DNA of 64,000 nucleotides from Lepraria neglecta (Eukaryota > Ascomycota > Lecanoromycetes > Lecanorales > Stereocaulaceae), in assembly GCA_033220425.1 (NCBI GenBank), contig CM065652.1:744001-808000 (forward strand), given 5' to 3'. The notes under the pieces are model-generated. The model did not search any database and had not been told where the DNA came from. It worked only from the letters and a program-made list of their open reading frames with translations. The position numbers and the translations under genes are program-made. The stretch's first letter is position 1. Each line of letters opens with the position of its first letter. This document shows, one piece after another, positions 11,386 through 22,860 of the stretch.

Positions 11386-13495
11386 TTAAGAAGAAGGTGG
11401 CCGATGTGGCCGATTTTCGCGTCCAAGTATTCGTCCAGCGTAAGCAAGGACAGAAAGCGGATCGGCATCCGGACGAAGAGGAGGGTCTTGGGAATCATCA
11501 CGTGACATGGAAGGGAGGGTTGGCAGGTTAGGATGGTGGGGAGGATGCCATGGAGAGGGGAGAGATCGCGAGCTTGTTAGGGTAGCAGATTTTTCCTGAT
11601 CAAGGGTCAGGTTCCTGAGCGAGTTCCGTTCCCGGGGTATATCTTGGAGATCGAAAATGTTAGCGAGCTTTCCCTCATGCTCGGGACGTGGCTGAGGATG
11701 CTGACCAAATGCGATGTTGTATGGCAGTGGGAGTTGAAGAGATTCGAATTTCATACCTGATGGGGACGGATTAAAAGGAGAATCCGGACCTCGCTGTGGG
11801 GCGAAGGATGAAGCGGTTCGGCTAGTGCGTGGTGGAAAATTGCGTTGAGGGGCTGAGTCGAAAGACGAGGCGCCACCGACCGAGTTCGTCGTAAGGTTCG
11901 CAAGAGCTGGGAGTGACATAGCCGCTCTCTTTTCTTCGTCTAATGTCACAGCCGAGAAGATGGATGACGGCGCTGTACTGGTGCTAGATACGGTGGAGCC
12001 AATCGAGGATTTCGACGATGAATCCGATGTACTATGCTCAAGGAGGTTGGGAATGTGATTAGACCGGCACAGTTGTTCAAGCGGGCTAGTCCGACCCCGT
12101 ATTGGTTTCGGATCGTTGAATGGCCCTGAAGCAGAGCCTTGCGCTGTTTGCTTTTCCCGGTTGTCGTTTGGGAAGAATCGGTGGTTTTGCTGGCACATTC
12201 CAGGTGGCCCCCCTCGCTCCGAGTACGTGTCGATAGAAGGCCGGTCTTGTAATGTACCATGGAGCGAGGACCAGGTCGAGGACAATCTACGGACAGATGG
12301 CGTAGAAGGTGATGTGGGCATTGGAGACGCGGTCCCAAGGGGAATGATTGATGAGACACCTCCCCGTAATGCAGGAGTCACAGAGGTAACGCTCGCTGGT
12401 GATGGAAGCCCGCTGGCGGATGAGTAGGGGCCCACTGAGCTCATGGAGTCGAATCTTCGTTCTCTTGGATCGGTACTAGCAGATGAAGGCTCTTGACACT
12501 CGACATAGCTTGAGCTTCCGATGCTTCCACTACTTGTAGTACTTTCCTCTTGCACAAGTTTAGGTCGCTTTCCATCTGGTAACATTAGCTTCAATCAACG
12601 ACTCAGGAAAACATTGGTCTACCTGATGTCGACGAGTTCTTGGCTTTGAACTCCCCTAAGTACTGTTGGTACTCTCTGTAGGATCTGGTGGTTTTGTACT
12701 CTGCCATCCCGGTATGGTATCTCTCTTTCGCTGTCAACGCTTCCGATTCGTAAGGCTCCTTCTCATCAGCCGAGAGTTCTTGCCAGCGCTCCCCGACCCT
12801 TTTCGCAATAGCGGTGAACGATAGGTATTGCGGTTTCAATTCTTCCCGTATTTCTTATTGCTGTCAGTATTCCGACTGAAGGAGAAGGTGCATCAAGCGT
12901 ACTGTTTGAAAAAATGACATAAGCGGAAGGTGCTCGTTCAGGGGCGTTCTCATCGGCCTATGTATCGTCAACAAGTCAGCAGATTTTCTTTTGCATGATA
13001 TGATCGGGGCGCCATCAATGTCGTCCTGTTAGGAATGGTAATAAGGTACGTACCTTAGGGTGACGTCGGTATTTCCGCTTACCCCCTACACCAGTACCAC
13101 TCTTCACATCTGCCCTGTTTTCTCCACCCCGACCCTTCCCAGGCGAACGCGAGCCAGTGGGGGAGCTTAATTGCTCAACACTCAAGCCCCGCGCTTGCCC
13201 TATCTCTTTCTGCAACAACTGCGTGATGTCAGTTCCATGCTCCCTGCTCCAAGAAAAGGACGGCCGCATAGCAATAAGTCAGGGTATGACTGACCCTGCG
13301 ATGTCCAAGTTTGACTCCCAAGGCATCACTGCACGAGCTGTTAGCCAGGTGCAGGCCAATCACGTGTGTGGGCCAGTACAGATCAGACTCAGTGATATCC
13401 AAGAGCGTCTCCCACGTCTCGAAGCCCTCCTCTTTGAATTTCTCGATATACTGCGCAAGGCCCAGGCGAGACAGAGGTTCGTGGAGATCAGTCAT
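11386..13495 (-). CDS. SAM-domain plus HMG-box DNA-binding protein, complete
   Basis: Six exons on the minus strand: 13,380-13,495, 13,295-13,328, 13,054-13,218, 12,903-12,957, 12,623-12,853 and 11,386-12,575. All five introns (51, 76, 96, 49 and 47 bases) are GT-AG and keep frame. The product is 596 residues. Residues about 1-65 form a SAM domain (LHEPLSRLGLAQYIEKF, ITESDLDALGVKLGHRRLLQ, rebuilt across two introns). A basic linker leads to an HMG box at about 100-180 (KRKYRRHPK, APERAPSAYVIFSNKIREEL, FTAIAKRVGERWQELSADEK, YKTTRSYREYQQYLGEF). The rest is Ser/Pro-rich and disordered, ending with DPLSVLAYAGRILG. SAM domains mediate oligomerisation and HMG boxes bend DNA, so this is probably a nuclear transcription or chromatin factor; its targets are unknown. 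There are no breaks. Start chosen: the first ATG giving an intact SAM domain. Confidence 0.9.
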
Positions 13496-15059
13496 TCACG
13501 CTGCGGGCGATGGGGTTACTCGGATCGGAGGTCCAATTGGTTTGAATGAGTGACACGTCGGCGGCACAATGTCGTTTATGAGAGCTTGGCCTCTCGAGTC
13601 CCATGGGTTTATGTGTAGATTGTGGTTGAAGTAATGTACGTGTTTCCATAGACGGCTTGAATCGATGTGAGCGTGAAGGGCGATAGAAGCTGGTGTGGCA
13701 GGTGTTGAGAAGAAACAGAGTCCGAGGTGAGGCAAGGAAAGGCTAATAGTAATGAGTGTGGTTCGGGGTAGTTCAGGGTAGTTCAGGGTGGCGTTCAGGG
13801 TTCCAGAGGACACCAAGGTATTGGATAGGTGTGGGAGATGGCGAAGTTGTAGATTGTGATGTAAAATTTAGATGCTGACACCAAATGGACGCCGGATGCG
13901 AGATCTCGATGAAGATAAGAAGTTGAAAGGCAGAAGCAGTGAGAATAGGCTGTCGAACGGAGGTTGTCTGGGCTTCGGACTGGACTGTGGATTGTATCAG
14001 GTATCAGGGAAAGGGAAAGGGAAAGGTGAGGGGAGGGACATCATGGAGTTGCGGGAACGAAGTCGATGGGATCGAGATCGTCGGAATAATGATAATGCCA
14101 TTAGGCATGCATTGAAGAAAAGGGCATCGAGAAATTGATGGATTGCGATACAAGACGTCGATGATCCTCGGTGGAATCCTTGAACCAAGGGTCCACGGAT
14201 AGACCGAATGCGAGGGGATCTCATGTTAACGTTGTGCATCGAGATCTGGGGATGGCAGGGCCAAGCAGGGCCCTGCCTTTTGATAGGGTAGATTACCGCT
14301 AAGAAGATGGATTTCTTTACATTTCTATATGACCAGGCCTATTCTATCAGATACAAGCCCGAGGACAAAATATCGCCTTGCTATTGGCCCCCACCGGCCC
14401 CGAAACCAAGTTTAGGCAAGCGAGCCGGTTTTCTGGAATGTCTGGCACCGCCTAGGCGTATCTTTTGTATCTTTCCCTTATTCTTTGTCAAACGCCTCAG
14501 AGGCACTGCATCTCGATCTGCCCTCCGAGCTTGGTCACCCTTTTGCCTCAACCCTTCCACCCAGTCATCCGCTTCTACCGCTGATGACCGCGAATCGCAT
14601 TAACATCAAGGGATTGGAATTTTTACCAATTGAAACCTCAATGTGGCCCATGCTACCGTGCAGGGCAAAAAGGCAATTTGCCCCCGTGACATTATGCTCG
14701 TACAGAAGTGGTGGAGTACCTGGACGATCAACGATCATGCCATCCTACTCCAAATTTCTAGCGGTTGACGCAATGTGCCCTGCCTACCGAGTACTACTTA
14801 ATGCCAGTCCTAGACCTCTCTTGAGCCAACTATTTGCGAAGCATGTCAGCCTGTTGTTTTGAGATTCATCAAAGCTCGCAGACTATTGAAGGGAGACTGC
14901 GTACGCCGGTAGTCGGACGCGTCGTCTGTTTCGCAAAGCCAAGGAACAGGAATAAAGGTCAAGCGAGAATAATGGCACTGTCTTTCCGAAGCATTGATGA
15001 CGATAGTTATGGTAAGGTGCCCGCCCGGTCGGGTTAGTCAGCTCCCGCCGCTCTGCTCA
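13496..15059. other. Upstream region of the SAM-HMG gene, no supported gene
   Basis: It holds GTTCRGGGTA units repeated at 13,761-13,800, a purine tract (GGGAAA)n at about 14,007-14,025, and an inverted pair GGCAGGG (14,254) / CCCTGCC (14,271). Open frames at 13,872-14,138 and 14,307-15,191 have no family features or convincing introns. Confidence 0.5.
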
Positions 15060-15260
15060 CTCGCGGGTGAAAAAGAAGCTGGCACCCCCCTAGATTTTAA
15101 AGTTTCAGGTCTAGAGCTTCTTACCAACTATAATCCGCAAGCCAAGTTTGTAGCTGCCCTCCTGGGGGAGTCGTGCTGTTTTAAAGCCTAATTAGAACTT
15201 TAGAGAGTTACGGGCTTTTTTGACCCGCGAGGGGGGTGCCATCTTTTTTTCACCCGCGAG
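15060..15260. mobile_element. Short terminal-inverted-repeat element (MITE-like)
   Basis: The left end CTCGCGGGTGAAAAAGAAG with TGGCACCCCCCT is mirrored at the right end (GGGGGGTGCCA then TTCACCCGCGAG) over about 33 bases with a few mismatches. It is about 201 bases long with no coding capacity. No obvious target duplication is seen. It lies exactly at the change from gene island to AT-rich repeats. Confidence 0.65.
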
Positions 15261-15416
15261 GCACCGCCGCATCACCTACTACTCACTTCTACTCACCTTT
15301 GCGCACCTACTACGCAGGTACTACTCGCTCCTACTCTCTTAACGGTCTATTCTAGGGACTCTTAGTGCATCTTACTAGCTTGAACTCGTTAGCTTTAGAC
15401 GGCGAACCCCAGTAAG

Positions 15417-15626
15417 TGTCAGGGGCCTGCCTAGAGCGAGTCGATAGGGGTGAAGTATGACTAGAAGAACATATCTAAGGAGAGAAGATAGATACATGAA
15501 GCCTGCGCGTCTTGGAGACGCGCTAAGCCGCTAGCCATAAGCGATAAGTAATGATCGAACGTTTGATAACCATGCTCTATACTACGCGTATCGGCACTAA
15601 CAGTAAGCAAAGGCCAAGCCGTAACA
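15417..15626 (-). repeat. LTR (210 bases) of a minus-strand retroelement
   Basis: The plus strand runs from TGTCAGGGGCC to GGCCAAGCCGTAACA (TG...CA). Directly to its right is CTACCCCCCCTCTC, which on the minus strand is a purine-rich tract (GAGAGGGGGGGTAG) ending at the LTR. That places this as the 3' LTR of an element reading leftward. No partner LTR was found. Confidence 0.6.
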
Positions 15627-16104
15627 CTACCCCCCCTCTCAAGCAAGCATCGTCCCTGATATAGAAGGCAAGACGACTATAGCCGACTCGGACTACCTGG
15701 TTTATTCGGGTAGCGCGCATAGAAGTCGTCGACTATATCCTAAGTGTTACCAAATTCGCCGCCGTCCGCATAGTACTATTAGCGGTCCGGTTATTACTCG
15801 TTCTTCTATCGGACCCGGAACTGCAGACGGTAGCTACAACCGAATAGTCTAGCATCTAAGACGTCGTCGATCTCCCACTCTTCCTAGTTATCTACTATAA
15901 TAGGTCTTGGTAGCTCCGTTCGCTAACTAAGTAAAGGGTCTATAGATACTTTTCGTAGTAGACTAGGGTAGAAGACGTTATATATTTATATACTAGATAG
16001 GAGTTCTAGTCGGTATAATAATCTAACTTTATCTGATACCTTAAACGGTCCTAGTATCTTGTTATCCAGTTTCCTACTCGGACGTTCTATATTTATATTC
16101 TAAC
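15627..16104 (-). mobile_element. Body fragment of the minus-strand LTR element
   Basis: Sequence next to the polypurine tract, increasingly AT-rich to the right. No coding motif was resolved; presumably the 3' part of a decayed element. Confidence 0.35.
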
Positions 16105-16390
16105 TACATCAGCAAGTCGGGAGCACCGGCTCAGGGTCCAAGGGGCTAGCCCCGGGCGCGAGGGGCCGATCTGCCCAAGTGCCAGCTCACGGGAGCTAGG
16201 GGCTGGTCGAGCCCCTATATAACCAGCTAGGGGCTTCCCGAGCTGGTCGAGCTGGTCGAGCTGCTCGAGCTGATCGAGCTGGAAATGCGGTTTCGTTAGA
16301 GATCCTTGTCAGAGAGAATAAACTTTCCAGTATAGAACCTGGGCCCAGCTTGGCCGGAGTCTTGGCCTAAGTAAAATTACTCTGCTTACA
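16105..16390. repeat. GC-preserved segment, possible solo LTR, with tandem repeat
   Basis: A 286-base island of normal GC content in AT-rich DNA, bounded by TACATCAGC and TGCTTACA. It contains CCTATATAACC (TATA-like) and GAGAATAAAC (poly-A-signal-like), as a solo LTR would. At 16,239-16,282 a 9-base unit (CGAGCTGGT) is repeated about five times. No matching target duplication is visible. Confidence 0.4.
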
Positions 16391-18899
16391 TTTATTATAT
16401 ATAGTAATTATAATTATACTAGAGATTGATAAATACTTAGTACTACTTATATTCGAGGTAACGGTGATTTGAAGTTATTATTATCGCCTATAGTAATATC
16501 TACTTACTAATCTCGACGAGCGACTTGCTATAGCCTTTTATATATAGTCTTATCGAGTATAACTACTAGAGGCGTCTTTGGCGTTATACGGTACTATACC
16601 CTATAGCCCTTCTTCACCCCAAGTTTCTTATACTATATAGTATATATAATCCCTAACCTCATGCGTTATAGCTCGTTGATACCCTTTACCTTTATTATAT
16701 ATTCGTCCGCTAGTATATCTAACTCTTATATATTATTATTCTTAGTAATCTCCTTATTAGGTATATCGCCCTATTATAAACCTTTTATAAGTACTAGTTT
16801 TATTATATATATCTATATCTACTATACTTTATATTAGGCTTGCGATAGTATAATACCGCCGGAAGTTTCTCCCTTATTAATCGGATCCGATAGAGATAGG
16901 ATTATTATATTATCGCCCTAGTACCTTATATTTAGTAGGTACTTACTTCTTCGATAATCGGGATAATAATTACCTTTATATTATTTTACTATCCTCCGCT
17001 ATCCTTATCTCCTATATTAAATACTATATCTAAGTTTAACGAGATACTCTAGTAAAGAGTAAATAATATATCTTAGTAAAGATAAATCGAATAATAAACT
17101 ATTTGACTATTCCGATCTATATCGCCTTTAGATCTATTAATTAGGTTATCTCTATTACCTAATCGCTAACTTTATATAGAAGGACGAGAATATAGAATAG
17201 AGTTATTAATATCGCTTAAACTATCTATAAATAGGTCTATAAATTCGTTTTCTTTAGGATTAGCAGTCTTATCTATAAGGGTATATACTACGATTTCTAT
17301 TTATATAATATATTAGATTTTCTCCTATCTACTCGGAGGGACGATATTCCACTAGGAATTAAGTCTTTAGAACGTTTCTATATATTTGGGTACTATTAGT
17401 TTATATTTATTATATATCGTCAGGTATTATCCTATTTACTATCTACCGCTAGTCTCTTAAACTTAATTATTCTCTTCTCTCTATATTTATATTCCCTAAT
17501 ACTATACCTAATTATCGTTATAACCGTTATAATAGTCCTCCTAGTAATAGAGTTAAATATATATTTAGTTAACCTTATTCGACTAAAGCTATCCTTCTAA
17601 TTCCTGAGAAAATAGAGCTAATCGCCTTAACGATAATATCGGAATAGCCTTTACCTTTACCCTAGTATATATTCGTTAGTAGTAGACGCGTATTAGGGAT
17701 AATATAAACCTATATCTCGTTCTAATAGACGAAACGATTATCTTTTAATAAGCCTACTATAAACCTATAGGGATCTCTCTGCTTATTAAAGCTATAATAG
17801 TAGTAAACTATCTCTTATACCTTCTCTATTATATATCCCCTAAAGTCGCCGATATAGTCGTAGAGCTATATCGTATTAGTATAATTCTTGTATCTATAGG
17901 AGTAGAAGTATATATAATTCGCGCCTCTTCTTGTTCTAGGGTCTTCTTTACGTCGATATCTCTATAACCTAGTACTTAACTAAGGTTAGTAGCCAGCTTT
18001 CTCTATATCCTACCTATTAGTTTACTAAGTAGCGTATTCTAGTAAATATTTGGCTATAGCGAGTAGCCTTCTATATCTAAACTACTTATAATAGTAGCCT
18101 TTATAAAGTACTTGGCCTAATCTATTACGGGTTTATATACCTTAGTTAATATATAGCTAGGCCTCCTATTTATTTTTCCCTAGAGAAGCTATATCTCTAT
18201 ATACTAGGGGGATAATATATATATTAAGGAAGAGGAGCTTAAGGATACTATAGAGCGAGAGTAGAAGGTCGAGGATATCTTAGAGCGAGAGTCGCGGGAT
18301 AACTAGTTCCGAGAGGAAGGTAAGGATACTAGCGACGTAGAAGGCCTCTTATATACGTTTAGTAAGGAGGATAATAACTATAACTAGTTAGCTAAGGTAT
18401 TTTGCGCTATATAAACTATAGATAGGTATAGATACCGTGCGTTGTATTTGCGAAGGCGTGTAGATATCCCTCTCTAGACTATTATATCTATTATTTATTC
18501 GTTATCGTTTACTACTAGGTTACTAAATATTATTACTATTACTAGACGTATCGCCCTAGTCTCTATAGTAGTCCTTATTTACGCTATTAGTCTTAAAGTA
18601 ATAGGGAAGGAAATATATACTTAATAGACTATATACTTCTTCTCCTACTCTCTAGCTATTATTCTCTTACTATAAGCTATACTAATTATATAGGGTAGAC
18701 GGGAGCCGATATTAATAAACTTAGATATAAAATATAATTGGGATATAAAGGATATATAGGTATAAGAAATAGCGAGAATAGTAGATTAAAATAAAGGGTT
18801 ATTAGTATATCAATAGACTAGTATCAGCCGACTCGGTCTAGCTTAATCCGGCTTGGCCCGGCTTGGCCCCGGCTTGGCCCAAGCTCCGCCCCAGCTCCG
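16391..18899. other. Strongly AT-rich decayed repeat DNA, unresolved
   Basis: Stops in every frame and very little CpA or TpG. An acidic-coding patch is visible at 18,220-18,380. I could not place a family or element borders. Confidence 0.5.
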
Positions 18900-19226
18900 T
18901 CCAAGTATACTTAGACCCTTATTATTTCAGTTAATAGAATATATAATAGTATTTATATTAGTAAGTGTATATTCTATTACTATAACTCCTATTATCGGTA
19001 GTATAATATTCAGCCGAGACTATTACTTATATTTTAGCCCGTTACGGTTACTAATATTATTATCTAGATCCTTCTAAAAGTAGTCTATTAGAGTAGTATA
19101 TTATATTATTTCCATTGCCACGCGAAATAAGCCGGCCTTTAGATACTAGATACTCTCGATATACTATAGCCGTATTAGTAATCTATCTTTAATATAGAGA
19201 GATACTTTATTAAGAGGGAATAAAGG
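18900..19226 (-). pseudogene. SNF2-helicase-like copy E1, distal part
   Basis: It aligns by eye with E2 (about 51,080-51,400), including a shared stretch reading AATCTATCTTTAATATAGAG. In E2 this part encodes the helicase C-terminal lobe on the minus strand. The copy is cut at 19,226 by element A and resumes at 46,357. Confidence 0.6.
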
Positions 19227-19677
19227 TATAAGGTATACTCCCCGTTAGCGGGCCGTTATCGCTCTATAAACTAGGCTCCTCGCTAGCGGGCCGTTGCTGC
19301 GCCCTAGGAACTGTATCCCGCTAGCGCTACGATATCGGGCTGCGGCTTAGCTTTCCGCTATTACTACGCTACTATATATAAAGGTATTCAAAGACGTGAA
19401 GTGGTTATATCACTGGCACAGTATAGGTAGTTCTATATTAGAACTAATTACTAAGGATCCTTAGGAAAGAAGTAGGTAGACTACCCCTTAAGCTTCTCTC
19501 TACGGGTAATATATAGTCGCTATTAGGCAGCTAGCGTACTACTGAGAGCCTAGCTCCTAATGTCTACCAAGTCGGTTGAATATTATCCCGATATACTCCG
19601 GCGCTCCGCGTACTAGGAGGTATCGGAATAACTTTACTAACAAGATAGACCCTTCTAATATAATAGTTGGTATTATA
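19227..19677 (-). repeat. LTR of element A (left copy)
   Basis: It has the same length as the copy at 45,906 (451 bases). Ends are TA...TA where the other copy has TA...CA, consistent with an original TG...CA. It is the 3' LTR in the element's own orientation. Confidence 0.9.
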
Positions 19678-20236
19678 ATTATCTCCCCCCTTAAGTACTG
19701 GCCCTCTAGTATAAAGCTATAGCGGCGCGCCTTTGCGGCGCGTATATAGCAGAGAGGCTAGATAGTTATTAGGTAGAGCTTATTAAAAACCTTCTAAAAC
19801 CCAATAGGAAAAAGGAGGGAAAAGAGTCCCTACTTTATATAAGCTCTGAGATAACGTAAGTATATCTACTATCGAAATAACGAAATTACGAGGTGAATTT
19901 ATTGCGAAGTAAATGTCGCGTAATATTAGCTAACCGCTGTCGCTATAACGAAATTATAAGGTAAATTTATTTCGAAGTGAATCATCGCGTAATACTAGCT
20001 AACCGCTATGGCCATATTAAAACCCTACGGATTTCCCTTTTCACTTTCTTCCTTTATAACTCCTACTACTTATAGTATACACCCTATAATCTAATATTCC
20101 TTTAGTAGGTATAGACTCTAATTAATAACAGATTATCTCGTTATAATAATTCTCGATTTCTAAGTAAATAGAGCTATCGTAGAGTTATCGTAAAATAATA
20201 TTAATAGTTTAATAGTTAATAATAGTAGCAGCGGTA

Positions 20237-20760
20237 TATTACGAACACGTTACGTGCTATATATCGTATATAGATTGATTCTCAATAGGGATAGAGATAC
20301 AACTAGACAAGAGTATAAAGCAGGCTTCAAGTGATACTAAGCGGGTCTGGTATATAATTAGATGATATATATTCAGTGCCTAGCCTAAGAGATCTATCGT
20401 ATATAGTAGATACTAGATGAAAATAGAAGTTAAGCACGATACTCCAAGTAGTAAGTAGTGCTCCGCATATATAGATATACGAAATCCATACCAAGCATTC
20501 TTGATCGCACTGATCGTACTGATCGCATCTGCGCTCATTGCGACCACTACGCTTATCGCTTAACATGCCAAGCCTTCCTAATCGCACTAATCGCACTAAT
20601 CGCACTAATCGCATCTGCGCTCATTGCGACCACTGCGCTCATCGCTTAATATGCCAAGCCTTTAGGGTCTATCTGAGTCGGATACTAACTCATCGACTCG
20701 AACTATAACGGGCGCTATACTCTATAAGCGTATCCCTGATTATATTTCCTAATCGTAATA
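20237..20760 (-). repeat. LTR of element B (left copy)
   Basis: It contains a duplicated unit of about 85 bases built of ATCGCACTG-like steps followed by CTGCGCTCATTGCGACCACT (about 20,500-20,660). Confidence 0.88.
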
Positions 20761-21932
20761 TTAGCTTCCTCTCCCAGATTTCTCGTCCTGAGAAACTATC
20801 TATCCTTTATACTACCCCGATATACTAAACGTTCAGATAAACCGACCGTCCGCCGAACGGTGTTGGCCAGTAAGCTAAACGAAGTTATTATACGGCTGTA
20901 CTCCCGATATATTGCCAGCGGTAAATAGTACCTGATAGGTACAGGGTCCGATAGGTATTCTAACTATATAGGTAGCGGTAGGAAATATAACCTTATAGTA
21001 TCGCCCCTTAAAATATATTATATTAAGACGGAACGAAAGGAAGTATAGTTATAGTTAAAAAACGCGCGCGAAGAGCTTAAGGATTATATACAAAAATCAA
21101 TAGAGGAATCTATATATCTTTAGACTACGCTAACGCGCCTTTAGATATAGTATAAATATCTTGAAAATAAAAAGCGGAAGATTATAGACTAAGAGATATA
21201 GAATATTAAGGAGTTAGAAGAAGACTAGCGGTCTATCCCAAGTATTCCTAATAATTAGATATTCAACGTCTCGTCCGAATAATTTGGCTTCCTAGCCGGA
21301 ACTGATTGGTCCTCCTTCCCGATCGTTCCCGGAACTCCTATAGAAGGCCCTAGCAGTTCCGGAGGTTCTTAAGGGGTTCCTAGGTATTTTCGATATTATT
21401 ATACCCTTTCTATTTAACTAGATATTTCTAATTAACCTAATTTAGAATCCTCTTAACCTCGAACTCTATTTCTTCCTTAATATTATAGTAAAATATTTCT
21501 TAGAGAGGTATATTAGAGTCCGCTGGCTCTAAGAGTAAGATATAGAATACCGGATATACTTTAGCGTTAGATAGTAGTTAGAGTTTATAGTTAACTAGTC
21601 CTTTTAACTATTTGATTAAGAATAGTCTAACCTTAATATAATCTAGTTTCTTACTTAGTCTCGTTATCCTTATATTTTTTATTAGGAGGTATACTTTATC
21701 CCCCTCTTTTAGCTAAGGAATATTCTTTCTTTTCTTATTAATCTATTCCTTTAACTTCTTATTAGAGCTCTTAATAGACCTTTATATATCCTTATATAAA
21801 TTCTTTAGCTCTTCTACCTTAACTAAGGCTCTTTCTATATTAGGTCCCTCCCTTAGTTATAGAAATATATTTATATTCTTTCTATAGTTAGTAAAGAATA
21901 GAGTCAGTCCGGTTATATCTAACCGCTTATTA

Positions 21933-22343
21933 TATTACGACCCACGGTGGTTGTATACCTAATGGTGCGATAGCTACGTATAGGTTCGTGCGTCTTATGC
22001 TTCTATAGGAGAGGAGTTACTCAGGTAGAATAGCAGTCTTCGTATCGATAGGTAATTAATACTTTCTATATTGATAACTAGTAAAGTATAGTACAAGGAG
22101 TACCAGGAAGATTAACCAAGTTGAATATACTATTCCAAACAATAGGTAGAGCCCCGTATATATAGATATAGGGAACCCTACTAAGCAATCCATAAGCGTT
22201 ATAAGCGCACGACGCTCATTGCGCTCATCATTCTTGAGCGCCATGAGCGCACGTCGCTCGTTGCGCTCATCGCTTCAGCTGCTAGTCCTGTCTATAGTAC
22301 CTTGTCCTACAGGATAGTCCTGTTAGAACCAATAGTTCTAATA
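21933..22343 (-). repeat. LTR of C1 (left copy)
   Basis: 411 bases, from TATTACGACC (TGTTACGACC in other copies) to GTTCTAATA. It contains GAGCGCA-type repeats and a TATATATAGATATA box. Confidence 0.92.
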
Positions 22344-22860
22344 CTAGCCCCCTCCTCCAGATTTCTCGTCCTGAGAAACTATCTATCCTTTATACCTCCT
22401 TATCGAAATATCTATTCTAAAGACCCCCTTATCCGTCGCAAAGAACTCTCTAGTAAATTATCTAGATTCGTAATACGTCCTTATACTCCCTGTATAAAGG
22501 GTAATAAATAGTACTTGGTAGGTGTCCGTTTAGACCGTTATTCTAACTATATTATAGCGGGCAAAAAGTATAATCTAGTTATATCTATCGACGAGATATA
22601 TTATATTAAGAAAGTTTGTAATAATACTTAGTTAGAAATAAAGGAAACGCAGGCGAAATTTATACGCCTTTAATTATAATTCGATTATATCTAGGATAAA
22701 GAGAAAAAGTTAGTTAAGCGCGAGTTATAGAATATTAAGGAGTTAGAGAAGGATAAGGACCTCCCCTCTAATACTCCTAATAGTTTAATATTCAACGTTA
22801 GCTCCGAGCAGTTCGACCTCCCCCCGGCCTAGAGGGCCCCGAGAGTTTCGACTAGTCTTC
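22302..22860 (+). other. Antisense accessory open region of C1
   Basis: It lies on the strand opposite gag-pol, between the left LTR and the end of pol. It starts at the LTR border (FLVLRNYLSFIPPY) and is followed by a charged, coiled-coil-like stretch. The same region is found in C2, C3 and, more diverged, in B. It is broken here. Confidence 0.5.

Noticed and set aside
11946-12427. Open frames on both strands inside the SAM-HMG gene
   Set aside because: Shadows of the long Ser/Pro-rich last exon.
13157-13549. Plus-strand frame of 130 codons
   Set aside because: Reverse of the SAM-domain exons, whose splice sites and motifs are convincing.
14307-15191. Chain of plus-strand frames upstream of the TIR element
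   Set aside because: No recognisable domain, and the last one runs into the inverted-repeat element.
20327-20614. Minus-strand frame with RLVRLVRLVR repeats (also at 33,159-33,437)
   Set aside because: It lies wholly inside the LTRs of element B and comes from their short tandem repeats.
20500-20660. CRISPR-like alternation of short repeats in element B's LTR
   Set aside because: Units are contiguous minisatellite steps without unique spacers, inside a eukaryotic LTR.
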